A DNA stretch of 64,000 nucleotides from Sepiola atlantica (GCA_963556195.1 CAUVYP010000587.1:992001-1056000), one strand, 5' to 3'. Positions 44,931-55,314 are shown, counted from the first letter of the stretch. Program-made: numbers and translations. The notes: generated by a model from the sequence alone, not told the origin.

Positions 44931-45359
44931 CTAATGTTTGTTTTGTTTTTTAGCAAATGATGCAACAAACAGTAATAGGGTACTACTAGTGTTTGCGATT
45001 ACTCAAGGCTGAAATAGTTGGCGGTAGATATAAATCATTACAACCTCGCGTCCTGGGAGTGGGTATTCGCTTTACGTTAAATTTTTATGCGGCACATTAA
45101 ATTCCCAAATAAATTATGTTCTCTTTTTGTTTTTCAGTCTGTTTATTATTTAATCGCCTAAGATAGTAGAATTTATATTTATTTGGATGTGTGTGTGTTT
45201 TTATTCTCATGCAGTTTTAATATGTGTTTTGAAAGGGTAAATTTAATAAAAAGTGTAAAAACAGTGTGATTAAAAAGCAGGTTTGAATGAATGATGAAAA
45301 GTAAATAGAATAAGGGAAGCAAACTAATGGTTTAATGGTAAAAATGTTGTAAGATATCC

Positions 45360-45479
45360 GCTTACGGCCATATCATACTGAAAACACCGGTTCTCGTCCG
45401 ATCACCCAAGTTAAGCAACGTAGAGCCTAGGCAGTACTTAGATGGGTGACCACTTGGGAATACCAGGTTCTGTAAGCAT
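45360..45479 (+). rRNA. 5S rRNA gene, unit 49
   Basis: Copy of the unit 42 variant: 17T, 18A, 48C, 70A, 72G, 110T. Confidence 0.94.
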
Positions 45480-45908
45480 CTAATGTTTGTTTTGTTTTTT
45501 AGCAAATGATGCAACAAACAGTAATAGGGTACTACTAGTGTTTGCGATTACTCAAGGCTGAAATAGTTGGCGGTAGATATAAATCATTACAACCTCGCGT
45601 CCTGGGAGTGGGTATTCGCTTTACGTTAAATTTTTATGCGGCACATTAAATTCCCAAATAAATTATGTTCTCTTTTTGTTTTTCAGTCTGTTTATTATTT
45701 AATCGCCTAAGATAGTAGAATTTATATTTATTAAGATGTGTGTGTGTTTTAATTCTCATGCAGTTTAAATATGTGTTTTGAAAGGGTAAATTTAATACAA
45801 AGTGTAAAAACAGTGTCATTAAAAAGCAGGTTTGAATGAATGATGAAAAGTAAATAGAATAACTGAAGCAAACTAATGGTTTAATGGTAAAAATGTTGTA
45901 AGATATCC

Positions 45909-46028
45909 GCTTACGGCCATATCACGCTGAAAACACCGGTTCTCGTCCGATCACCGAAGTTAAGCAACGTAGAGCCTGGTCAGTACTTAGATGGGTGACC
46001 ACTTGGGAATACCAGGTGCTGTAAGCAT
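45909..46028 (+). rRNA. 5S rRNA gene, unit 50
   Basis: Consensus sequence throughout. Confidence 0.98.
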
Positions 46029-46457
46029 CTAATGTTTGTTTTGTTTTTTTAGCAAATGATGCGACAAACAGTAATAGTGTACTACTAGTGTTTGCGATTA
46101 CTCAAGGCTGAAATAGTTGGCGGTAGATATAAATCATTACAACCTCGCGTCCTGGGAGTGGGTATTCGCTTTACGTTACATTTTTATGCGGCACATTAAA
46201 TTCCCAAATAAATTATGTTCTCTTTTTGTTTTTCAGTCTGTTTATTATTTAATCGCCTAAGATAGTAGAATTTATATTTATTTGGATGTGTGTGTGTTTT
46301 TATTCTCATGCAGTTTTAATATGTGTTTTGAAATGGTAAATTTGATAAAAAGTGTAAAAACAGTGTCATTAAAAAGCAGGTTTGAATGAATGAGGAAAAG
46401 TAAATAGAATAAGGGAAGCAAACTAATGGTTTAATGGTAAAATATTGTTAGATATCC

Positions 46458-46577
46458 GCTTACGGCAATATCACGCTGAAAACACCGGTTCTCGTCCGAT
46501 CACCGAAGTTAAGCAACGTAGAGCCTGGTAAGTACCTAGATGGGTGACCCCTTGGGAATACCAGGTGCTGTAAGCAT
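46458..46577 (+). rRNA. 5S rRNA gene, unit 51
   Basis: Differences: 10A, 73A, 79C, 93C. Confidence 0.94.
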
Positions 46578-47007
46578 CTAATGTTTGTTTAGTTTTTTTA
46601 GAAAATGATGCGACAAACAGTAATAGGGTACTACTAGTGTTTGCGATTACTCAAGGCTGAAATAGTTGGCGGTAGATATAAATCATTACAACCTCGCGTC
46701 CTGGGAGTGGGTATTCGCTTTACGTTAAATTTTTATGCGGCACATTAAATTCCCAAATAAATTATGTTCTCTTTTTGTTTTTCAGTCTGTTTATTATTTA
46801 ATCGCCTAAGATAGTAGAATTTATATTTATTTGGATGTGTGTGTGTTTTTATTCTCATGCAGTTTAAATATGTGTTTTGAAAAGGTAAATTTAATAAAAA
46901 GTGTAAAAACAGTGTGATTAAAAAGCAGGTTTGAATGAATGATGAAAAGTAAATAGAATAAGGGAAGCAAACTAATGGTTTAATGGTAAAAATGTTGTAA
47001 GATATCC

Positions 47008-47127
47008 GCTTACGGCCATATCACGCTGAAAACACCGGTTCTCGTCCGATCACCGAAGTTAAGCAACGTAGAGCCTGGTCAGTACTTAGATGGGTGACCG
47101 CTTGGGAATACCAGGTGCTGTAAGCAT
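47008..47127 (+). rRNA. 5S rRNA gene, unit 52
   Basis: Only 93G; shares its downstream spacer variants with unit 46. Confidence 0.96.
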
Positions 47128-47555
47128 CTAATTTTTTTTTTTTTTTTAGCAAATAGTGCGACAAACAGTAATAGGGTACTACTAGTGTTTGCGATTACTC
47201 AAGGCTGAAATAGTTGGCGGGGGATTTAAATCATTACAACCTCGCGTCCTGGGAGTGGGTATTCGCTTTACGTTAAATTTTCATGCGGCACATTAAATTC
47301 CCAAATAAATTATGTTCTCTTTTTGTTTTTCAGTCTGTTTATTATTTAATCGCCTAAGATAGTAGAATTTATATTTATTTGGATGTGTGTGTGTTTTTAT
47401 TCTCATGCAGTTTTAATATGTGTTTTGAAAGGGTAAATTTAATAAAAAGTGTAAAAACAGTGTTATTAAAAAGCAGGTTTGAATGAATGATGAAAAGTAA
47501 ATAGAATAAGGGAAGCAAACTAATGGTTTAATGGTAAAAATGTTGTAAGACATCC

Positions 47556-47675
47556 GCTTACGGCCATATCATACTGAAAACACCGGTTCTCGTCCGATCA
47601 CCCAAGTTAAGCAACGTAGAGCCTGGTCAGTACTTAGATGGGTGACCACTTGGGAATACCAGGTGCTGTAAGCAT
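47556..47675 (+). rRNA. 5S rRNA gene, unit 53
   Basis: Differences: 17T, 18A, 48C. Confidence 0.95.
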
Positions 47676-48129
47676 CTAATTTTTCTTCTTTTTTTCCTTT
47701 TTTTTTTTTTTTTTTTTTTGTAGCAAATGATGCGACAAACAGTAATAGGGTACTACTAGTGTTAGCGATTACTCAAGGCGGAAATAGTTGGCAGTAGATG
47801 TAAATCATTACAACCTCGCGTCCTGGGAGTGGGTATTCGCTTTACTTTAAATTTTTATGCGGCACATTAAATTCCCAAATAAATTATGTTCTCTTTTTGT
47901 TTTTCAGTCTGTTTATTATTTAATCGCCTAAGATAGTAGAATTTATATTTATTTGGATGTGTGTGTGTTGAAATTCTCATGCAGTTTTAATATGTGTTTT
48001 GAAAGGGTAAATTTAATAAAAAGTGTAAAAACAGTGTGATTAAAAAGCAGGTTTGAATGAATGATGAAAAGTAAATAGAATAAGGGAAGCAAACTAATGG
48101 TTTAATGGTAAATATGTTGTAAGATATCC

Positions 48130-48249
48130 GCTTACGGCCATATCACGCGTAAAACACCGGTTCTCGTCCGATCACCGAAGTTAAGCAACGTAGAGCCTGG
48201 TCAGTACTTAGATGGGTGACCACTTGGGAATACCAGGTGCTGTAAGCAT
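48130..48249 (+). rRNA. 5S rRNA gene, unit 54
   Basis: Differences: 20G, 21T. Confidence 0.95.
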
Positions 48250-48679
48250 CTAATGTTAGTTTTGTTTTTTTAGCAAATGATGCGACAAACAGTAATAGGG
48301 TACTACTAGTGTTTGCGATTAATCAAGGCTGAAATAGTTGGCGGTAGATATAAATCATTACAACCTCGCGTCCTGGGAGTGGGTATTCGCTTTACGTTAC
48401 ATTTTTATGCGGCACATTAAATTCCCAAATAAATTATGTTCTCTTTTTGTTTTTCAGTCTGTTTATTATTTAATCGCCTAAGATAGTAGAATTTATATTT
48501 ATTTGGATGTGTGTGTGTTTTTATTCTCATGCAGTTTAAATATGTGTTTTGAAAGAGTAAATTTTACACAAAGTGTAAAAAAAGTGTCATTAAAAAGCAG
48601 GTTTGAATGAATGATGAAAAGTAAATAGAATAAGGGAAGCAAACTAATGGTTTAATGGTAAAAATGTTGTAAGATATCC

Positions 48680-48799
48680 GCTTACGGCCATATCACGCTG
48701 AAAACACCGGTTCTCGTCCGATCACCGAAGTTAAGAAACGTAGAGCCTGGTCAGTACTTAGATGGGTGACCACTTGGGAATACCAGGTGCTGTAAGCAT
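48680..48799 (+). rRNA. 5S rRNA gene, unit 55
   Basis: Only 57A (box A). Element A copy 2 inserts 143 bp downstream. Confidence 0.95.
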
Positions 48800-48942
48800 C
48801 TAATGTTTGTTTTGTTTTTTTAGCAAATGATGCGACAAACAGTAATAGGGTACTACTAGTGTTTGCGATTACTCAAGGCTGAAATAGTTGGCGGTAGATA
48901 TAAATCATTACAACCTCGCGTCCTGGGAGTTGGTATTCGCTT

Positions 48943-49254
48943 TGTAGGGAACATGAACATGAAGAGGGCTTACTTGCGAAACGTCCTCGGGTTTGCTTGT
49001 CCTGTGCGCTGCGAGTGAAAGAAAGAAAGAAGGAAAGAAATCCAACATGGCGTCCCTGAATGTTTATTACATACGGTTCACGCAAAATCTCGCAAAGTCT
49101 CGCTGCACGTATGGAAATTAGGTGTGACTGGATATTATAAAAAGCGAGTCTCGTACCGTCTCAGGGAACGGAGTGTGCGAAGCGAGTACACGGGTCGAGC
49201 AGTAAGAGCTGCTTTGGAGGTTAACAGTGACTTGCGACCTTCGTTATTATTTCA
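48943..49254 (+). repeat. 5' LTR of element A copy 2
   Basis: 312 bp. TATA motif TATTATAAAAAG at 49133-49144 places the transcript start near 49165. The first 110 bp can be read as the Pol tail, as in the 3' LTR. Confidence 0.96.
49133..49144 (+). promoter_or_regulatory. TATA motif in element A 5' LTR
   Basis: TATTATAAAAAG lies 190 bp into the LTR and is kept in the 3' LTR and in copy 1. It is the likely core promoter for the genomic transcript. Confidence 0.6.
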
Positions 49255-49266
49255 AGCTATCTCGGC
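49255..49266 (+). other. Putative primer binding site, element A copy 2
   Basis: AGCTATCTCGGC, one mismatch (T to C at base 7) from the version in copy 1 and element B. The gag ATG follows after a single base. Confidence 0.55.
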
Positions 49267-49267
49267 G

Positions 49268-49972
49268 ATGGACAAGTTCGACTTGAGGTTTATACCCGAG
49301 TTCGACGGCTCCCCCTCCGGACCCTCTGTAGTCGAGTGGTGGGAGAAAGCCGAGCGCGTCTGCAGACTTTGCAATATAAAGGATCCTGCACTGGTCATCC
49401 CGCTGAGGCTGACCAAAGGAGCATATTCGGTGTATCAGCAGCTCGGAGACGAACCAGGCCTGAAGGAAATTAGGCAGGCGCTATACGCAGCCTTTGCTGT
49501 GGACCCTTTCGTCGCCTGGAGGCAGTTCACCGAACGGTGGCTTGGGCTAGATGAGACTGTGGACGTCTACCTGGCCGATTTGAGGAGGCTAGCCGCGCCG
49601 TTTGGTGGAACAAGCGAGCGAATACTGGGATGCGCTTTTCTGACTGGACTCCAAGACGGCGCCAGCAGACTGCTGCGAGCATCGTCCAGACTCAGTGAGA
49701 TTGGGCTTGACGAGTTGTTGGCCAGAGCCCGAAACATTTTGAAAGAGGACACAGAGCCGGTTTCGGCAGCTGCGGAAGCGTCTTCACCACCAACAGAAGA
49801 CGTGAGATGCTACAAATGTGGCGGGCCGAATCATTTTTCAAAAGACTGCCGTAGCCGAAGCGGTGCAAAGGACGCGCCCGATCGAGGAACGTTAAAACGC
49901 GTGCGTTGTTACCGGTGCAACAAGCTGGGTCACGTGGCAAGAGGTTGTCCGGGAAACGGGCAAGGGGAGTAA
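49268..49972 (+). CDS. Gag protein of element A
   Basis: 234 residues from the ATG 14 bases into the internal region. The frame is open further upstream into the LTR, to 49124, but that would start ahead of the transcript start, so 49268 is chosen. The N-terminus (FDLRFIPEFDGS) matches element B. The middle is Trp- and Leu-rich and helical in character, as in retrotransposon capsids. Two zinc knuckles lie near the end, CYKCGGPNHFSKDC and CYRCNKLGHVARGC. It should form the particle and bind RNA. It is short for a gypsy Gag, and there is almost no leader before it. Confidence 0.93.
   Translation: MDKFDLRFIPEFDGSPSGPSVVEWWEKAERVCRLCNIKDPALVIPLRLTKGAYSVYQQLGDEPGLKEIRQALYAAFAVDPFVAWRQFTERWLGLDETVDVYLADLRRLAAPFGGTSERILGCAFLTGLQDGASRLLRASSRLSEIGLDELLARARNILKEDTEPVSAAAEASSPPTEDVRCYKCGGPNHFSKDCRSRSGAKDAPDRGTLKRVRCYRCNKLGHVARGCPGNGQGE
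49951..49957 (+). promoter_or_regulatory. Minus-1 ribosomal frameshift site GGGAAAC
   Basis: Gag-frame reading is CCG GGA AAC, giving the canonical X XXY YYZ pattern 12 bp before the gag stop. A 6-nt spacer (49958-49963) precedes GGGGAG (49964-49969), which pairs perfectly with CTCCCC (49990-49995). Pol is open in exactly the minus-1 frame. Confidence 0.85.
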
Positions 49973-52900
49973 GCTATAGCGCCAGTCTTCTCCCCAGATC
50001 GTCGCCAAATAAGGCGCTACCCACAGTGAGCGTGCGCGTAAACGGGCGTGAGCGCTTCGCGCTCGTAGACACTGGGTGCACGCAGACCCTCGTGCGCAAA
50101 GCATGCTGTGACGCATGGGATAAGGAAAGGATCCCGGTATTGACGGTTGGCGGTGGCTCGATTGCCTCTTGTGGCGTTAGCATCATTCGCGCAGGTGTCG
50201 GCGATGGGCCTACAGTAACCGCACGAGCCTTGGTTATAAACGGTGACCTGCTCGGTTACGACCTACTCCTGGGAATGGACGTCATCAAGGAATTGGGAGG
50301 TGTACGCATTGATGGTGAGGGTAGGGCACATTTTGCAAAAGCGGGCCTTGCTCTGAGTGCAGCTATGAAGCTGGAACAGCCTGATTTTTGTGCGGAATTC
50401 GACCAGCGCACAAAATCCTGGACAGCCTCCTGGAAGTGGTCGGAGGAGCAGCCACCGGAGAAATTATGCAATAAGGTGCCAGAATACAAAATTCCCCCCG
50501 GAGCTCGTGCAGAATACGACAAGGAACTACAAACTTGGATTAGTAATGGATGGCTAGTTCCGTATTCAGAGAAGGAATTGGGTCCTCCAAAGTGCCTGAT
50601 CCCGTTAATGGCGGTTATCCAACAGAATAAGCAGAAGGTGAGGCCGGTGCTCGACTATCGAGAATTGAATGAGCACGTGGACCCTTTTACAGCTCGCGCT
50701 GACGTATGCACTGAAAAGTTGAGGGAATGGCGGCAAGTGGGATCTAATGTATCTGTACTGGATCTTCACAAAGCATACCTTCAAGTGCGTGTACACAAAT
50801 CACTATGGCCCTATCAAACGGTGCTCATCAAGGGGAAAAGGTATTGCCTAACCCGCATGGGATTTGGACTTAATGTTGCGCCATCAATTATGCAAATGAT
50901 TGTTGACACCATTCTGACTAAAGATGAGCGCATTCAGCGGGCAACGTCTGCATATATTGATGACGTGTACGTGGACGAGGAAATTGTATCTGCGGCGCGC
51001 GTGAGGGAGCATCTCTACAACTTTGGCCTTCTCAGCAAGGAACCGGAAAGGCTACGAGATGGCGCACGGGTACTTGGTTTGCAGGTCTGGGAGGAAGATG
51101 ACGTTCTGTATTGGAAACGAGGAAATGAAACCCCGGACATGCCTTGTATTGTTACACGACGAAACGTATTTTCCTTGTGCGGAAAGTTAGTTGGACACCT
51201 TCCTGTCGGCGGCTGGCTTCGTGTTGCGGTGGCATTTATTAAGCGAAGAGCCTCCGACGTCACCACTGGATGGGATGACGAAACTCATGACGTCCCTCTC
51301 AATACAATGCTCAAAGACGTCCTCACCAGGGTGCACAAGGAAGACCCAACGCGAGGCAGATGGTGCGTCGACAGCCAGAACCTTAGTGTGTGGGTTGATG
51401 CAAGCTCTCTCGCCATTGGTGTATCGGTGGTCCATGATGGAATGGTGGTGGAAGACGCTTGCTGGTTACGCCCAGAAAAGGACTCCCAGCACATAAACCT
51501 GGCAGAACTTGATGCGGTTATCAAGGGGATAAACTTGGCAATCCTTTGGAAGACGACCACCCTGCGACTATTCACGGATTCTGCTTGCGTCCATAAGTGG
51601 ATTTCAGATACTCTCACCGGGAGGGCCAGAATACGAACCAAAGCCACGAGCGAGATGCTCATCCGACGGCGGCTCGACACGATCATGAAGCTGGTGAACG
51701 AATATGCGCTGTCAATAGAGGTGTCCCTGGTCAAATCCAGCCTGAACAAAGCAGATTGTTTGACGAGAGTACCTCAAAGATGGCTTGATGCCATAAGAAA
51801 GACTATTGAACCCATGCAGCCCGCCTGCGCCGCTTCCATGAGCCCCGTTCGATCTAATACCATCAAAGAAGTCCACCAACAAACCGGGCACCCTGGGGTC
51901 AAGCGGACCCTATCTTTCGCTAAGTTGGTTGAAACAGGAGTACAAAAGGCAGACGTCAGGAAAGTGGTCAAAGATTGTATAGCATGCCAATCCATTGATC
52001 CAGCACCCGTTCGCTGGGAGAAAGGAAAGCTGGTAGTGGAAAGCCATTGGAACCGGCTAGCGATGGATATTACTCACCACAACGGTGAGGATTTCTTGAC
52101 TCTCATTGATTGCGGTCCATCCAGGTTTGCGATATGGCGCATGCTGCGCCGGCAGGATGCAGCCAGCATCATCCGTCAGTTAAACAATATTTTTCTTGAA
52201 CGTGGCCCCCCAACGGAGATATTAACCGACAATGGCGCTGCATTCACTAGTGAGCAGTTCAGAAAGTTTGCTGATGGCTGGGGAGTACACCTGAGGTTTC
52301 GATGCGCCCACGTACCGAGTGGAAATGGGGTCATCGAGCGGAATCACAGAACCGTCAAAACCATTGCGGCCAGGACGGGCTGCACGGTATTTGAGGCAGT
52401 CTACCTGTATAACGTAACCCCAAAGGATAATGTTTCACCCTCTACAGCGCCGGCTGACACCTTGCACAGGTATCACGTCAGGGTGAAAGGCATAGAGACT
52501 AACCCGCTGCCCGAACTGGAAGTAACCAAAGAGAAACTGAAAAAAGGGGATGTCGTCTGGATTAAGAACCCGCGCGGCAAGTGTACGACGAAATACGGAG
52601 TTGGACGCGTCACCGAGGTAATCAGCCCACAGGCGGTGCGAGTCGACGGTATGCCCCGTCACATTAGGGACCTACGGTTAGCAACGCAATCATCACTGAA
52701 CGACAAGAGCGAGTCGGAGTCAGAGAGCAGTGAGGCATCGCTCTGGCTTGCAGCAGCCCCATCGGACAGTGACTCGGATATCAGCAGTATCCAAGCGGAC
52801 GCGATGTTTCTCGACCCTCAGACCGCGGACGAGAGCACAAGCGAAGATGAGGCTTGCGTTGTTCCCCTCCAAAGAAGCAACCGGCGAAGGCGATCTAGGC

Positions 52901-53055
52901 CTCCCTGCCCTCTCTGTGATCATGAGATCAGGGGGGAGTGTAGGGAACATGAACATGAAGAGGGCTTACTTGCGAAACGTCCTCGGGTTTGCTTGTCCTG
53001 TGCGCTGCGAGTGAAAGACAGAAAGAAGGAAAGAAATCCAACATGGCGTCCCTGA
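49957..53055 (+). CDS. Pol polyprotein of element A (PR-RT-RH-IN plus Cys-rich tail)
   Basis: Read after the minus-1 shift; the frame itself is open from 49906 (residue numbers below count from there, 1049 in all). Protease DTG 55-57. RT: D286 in DLHKAYLQV, YIDD 350-353. RNase H: D498, E534, D558 and the downstream D617 (NKADCLT). Integrase: H657, H662, C691, C694 finger; D721, D775, E811, giving the D35E spacing. The basic VWIKNPRGK region (884-892) begins a C-terminal domain, followed by an acidic Ser-rich stretch (935-985). The tail has C1001, C1004, C1012, C1029, C1032. Residues from 1012 on are encoded by the 3' LTR. No lesion seen. Confidence 0.94.
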   Translation, partial: RARGVSYSASLLPRSSPNKALPTVSVRVNGRERFALVDTGCTQTLVRKACCDAWDKERIPVLTVGGGSIASCGVSIIRAGVGDGPTVTARALVINGDLLGYDLLLGMDVIKELGGVRIDGEGRAHFAKAGLALSAAMKLEQPDFCAEFDQRTKSWTASWKWSEEQPPEKLCNKVPEYKIPPGARAEYDKELQTWISNGWLVPYSEKELGPPKCLIPLMAVIQQNKQKVRPVLDYRELNEHVDPFTARADVCTEKLREWRQVGSNVSVLDLHKAYLQVRVHKSLWPYQTVLIKGKRYCLTRMGFGLNVAPSIMQMIVDTILTKDERIQRATSAYIDDVYVDEEIVSAARVREHLYNFGLLSKEPERLRDGARVLGLQVWEEDDVLYWKRGNETPDMPCIVTRRNVFSLCGKLVGHLPVGGWLRVAVAFIKRRASDVTTGWDDETHDVPLNTMLKDVLTRVHKEDPTRGRWCVDSQNLSVWVDASSLAIGVSVVHDGMVVEDACWLRPEKDSQHINLAELDAVIKGINLAILWKTTTLRLFTDSACVHKWISDTLTGRARIRTKATSEMLIRRRLDTIMKLVNEYALSIEVSLVKSSLNKADCLTRVPQRWLDAIRKTIEPMQPACAASMSPVRSNTIKEVHQQTGHPGVKRTLSFAKLVETGVQKADVRKVVKDCIACQSIDPAPVRWEKGKLVVESHWNRLAMDITHHNGEDFLTLIDCGPSRFAIWRMLRRQDAASIIRQLNNIFLERGPPTEILTDNGAAFTSEQFRKFADGWGVHLRFRCAHVPSGNGVIERNHRTVKTIAARTGCTVFEAVYLYNVTPKDNVSPSTAPADTLHRYHVRVKGIETNPLPELEVTKEKLKKGDVVWIKNPRGKCTTKYGVGRVTEVISPQAVRVDGMPRHIRDLRLATQSSLNDKSESESESSEASLWLAAAPSDSDSDISSIQADAMFLDPQTADESTSEDEACVVPLQRSNRRRRSRPPCPLCDHEIRGECREHEHEEGLLAKRPRVCLSCALRVKDRKKERNPTWRP
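52930..52938 (+). other. Polypurine tract, element A copy 2
   Basis: AGGGGGGAG ends exactly at the LTR. It encodes Arg-Gly-Glu of the Pol tail in the pol frame. Confidence 0.88.
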
Positions 53056-53250
53056 ATGTTTATTACATACAGTTCACGCAAAATCTCGCAAAGTCTCGCT
53101 GCACGTATGGAAATTAGGTGTGACTGGATATTATAAAAAGCGAGTCTCGTACCGTCTCAGGGAACGGAGTGTGCGAAGCGAGTGCACGTGTCGAGCAGTA
53201 AGAGCTGCTTTGGAGGTTAACAGTGACTTGCGACCTTCGTTATTATTTCA
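52939..53250 (+). repeat. 3' LTR of element A copy 2
   Basis: 312 bp, four substitutions from the 5' LTR. Contains the last 38 codons and stop of Pol (to 53055). Confidence 0.96.
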
Positions 53251-53542
53251 CGCTTTACGTTAAATTTTTATGCGGCACATTAAATTCCCAAATAAATTAT
53301 GTTCTCTTTTTGTTTTTCAGTCTGTTTATTATTTAATCGCCTAAGATAGTAGAATTTATATTTATTTGGATGTGTGTGTGTTTTAATTCTCATGCAGTTT
53401 ACATATGTGTTTTGAAAGGGTAAATTTAATAAAAAGTGTAAAAACAGTGTGATTAAAAAGCAGGTTTGAATGAATGATGAAAAGTAAATAGAATAAGGGA
53501 AGCAAACTAATGGTTTAATGGTACAAATGTTGTAAGATATCC

Positions 53543-53662
53543 GCTTACGGCCATATCACGCTGAAAACACCGGTTCTCGTCCGATCACCGAAGTTAAGCA
53601 ACGTAGAGCCTGGTCAGTACTTAGATGGGTGACCACTTGGGAATACCAGGTGCTGTAAGCAT
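53543..53662 (+). rRNA. 5S rRNA gene, unit 56
   Basis: Consensus sequence throughout. Confidence 0.98.
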
Positions 53663-54092
53663 CTAATGTTTGTTTTGTTTTTTTAGCAAATGATGCGACA
53701 AACAGTAATAGGGTACTACTAGTGTTTGCGATTACTCAAGGCTGAAATAGTTGGCGGTAGATATAAATTATTACAACCTCGCGTCCTGGGAGTGGGTATT
53801 CGCTTTACGTTAAATTTTTATGCGGCACATTAAATTCCCAAATAAATTATGTTCTCTTTTTGTTTTTCAGTCTGTTTATTATTGAATCGCCTAAGATAGT
53901 AGAATTTATATTTATTTGGATGTGTGTGTGTTTTTATTCTGATGCAGTTTTAATATGTGTTTTGAAAGGGTAAATTTAATAAAAAGTGTAAAAACAGTGT
54001 GATTAAAAAGCAGGTTCGAATGAATGATGAAAAGTAAATAGAATAAGGGAAGCAAACTAATGGTTTAATGGTAAAAATGTTGTAAGATACCA

Positions 54093-54212
54093 GCTTATGG
54101 CCATATCACGCTGAAAACACCGGTTCTCGTCCGATCACCGAAGTTAAGCAACGTAGAGCCTGGTCAGTACTTAGATGGGTGACCACTTGGGAATACCAGG
54201 TGCTGTAAGCAT
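54093..54212 (+). rRNA. 5S rRNA gene, unit 57
   Basis: Only 6T. Confidence 0.96.
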
Positions 54213-54642
54213 CTAATGTTTGTTTTGTTTTTTTAGCAAATGATGCGACAAACAGTAATAGGGTACTACTAGTGTTTGCGATTACTCAAGGCTGAAATAG
54301 TTGGCGGTAGATATAAATCATTACAACCTCGCGTCCTGGGAGTGGGTATTCGCTTTACGTTAAATTTTTATGCGGCACATTAAATTCCCAAATAAATTAT
54401 GTTCTCTTTTTGTTTTTCAGTCTGTTTATTATTTAATCGCCTAAGATAGTAGAATTTATATTTATTTGGATGTGTGTGTGTTTTTATTCTCATGCAGTTT
54501 TAATATGTGTTTTGAAAGGGTAAATTTAATAAAAAGTGTAAAAACAGTGTGATTAAAAAGCAGGTTTGAATGAATGATGAAAAGTAAATAGAATAAGGGA
54601 AGCAAACTAATGGTTTAATGGTAAAAATGTTGTAAGATATCC

Positions 54643-54762
54643 GCTTACGGCCATATCACGCTGAAAACACCGGTTATCGTCCGATCACCGAAGTTAAGCA
54701 ACGTAGAGCCTGGTCAGTACTTAGATGGGTGACCACTTGGGAATACCAGGTGCTGTAAGCAT
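54643..54762 (+). rRNA. 5S rRNA gene, unit 58
   Basis: Only 34A. Confidence 0.96.
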
Positions 54763-55194
54763 CTAATGTTTGTTTTGTTTTTTTAGCAAATGATGCGACA
54801 AACAGTAATAGGGTACTACTAGTGTTTGCGATTACTCAAGGCTTCAATTAGTTGGCGGTAGATATATATCATTACAACCTGGCGTCCTGGGAGTGGGTAT
54901 TCGCTTTACGTAAAATTTTTATGCGGCACATTAAATTCCCAAATAAATTATGTTCTCTTTTTTTTTTGAGTCTGTTTATTATTTGATCGCTATAGATAGT
55001 AGACTTTATATTTATTTGGATGTGTATGTGTTTTAATTCTTATACAGGTTAAATATGTGTTTGTAAATGGTAAAATTAATAAAAAGTGTAAAAACAGTGT
55101 GATTAAAAAGAAGGTTTAAATGAATGATGAAAAAAGTATATAGAATAAGGGAAGCAAACTAATGGTTTAATTGTAAAAATGTTGTCAGATATCC

Positions 55195-55314
55195 GCTTAC
55201 GGCCATATCACGCTGAAAACACCGGTTCTCGTCCGATCACCGAAGTTAAGCAACGTAGAGCCTGGTCAGTACTAGGATTGGTGACCACTTGGGTATACCA
55301 GGTGCTGTAAGCAT
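55195..55314 (+). rRNA. 5S rRNA gene, unit 59
   Basis: Differences: 80A, 81G, 85T (box C), 100T. Confidence 0.93.

Larger units (their letters stand above)
35880..48942 (+). repeat. 5S rDNA array, plus-oriented segment 3 (units 32-55)
   Basis: Twenty-four units. From unit 39 on, the period is almost always 549-550 bp, the spacers are nearly identical, and the terminator is usually TTTGTTTTGTTTTTTT. This is the most homogenised part of the array. Several blocks repeat at five- to seven-unit distance, pointing to multi-unit duplication. Confidence 0.97.
48943..53250 (+). mobile_element. LTR retrotransposon, element A copy 2 (apparently intact)
   Basis: 4308 bp with two 312-bp LTRs (TGTAGGG...TTTCA) and a perfect 5-bp target duplication CGCTT (48938-48942 and 53251-53255) made of 5S spacer. 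Gag is open, the GGGAAAC frameshift site is present with a 6-bp stem 6 nt downstream, Pol is open to its end with every catalytic residue I can place, and the purine tract is clean. The LTRs differ at four positions only. The PR-RT-RH-IN order and the RPVLDYRELN motif favour a Ty3/gypsy-type element, but I cannot assign a named lineage. There is no envelope frame. Confidence 0.97.

Noticed and set aside
49124..49267. Upstream extension of the element A Gag frame into the LTR
   Set aside because: The ATG at 49124 precedes the TATA motif, so it would not be in the element transcript. The ATG at 49268 matches that of copy 1 and element B.
53056..53250. Envelope gene after pol in element A
   Set aside because: Pol ends inside the 3' LTR and leaves no room for another gene; the same holds for elements B and C.
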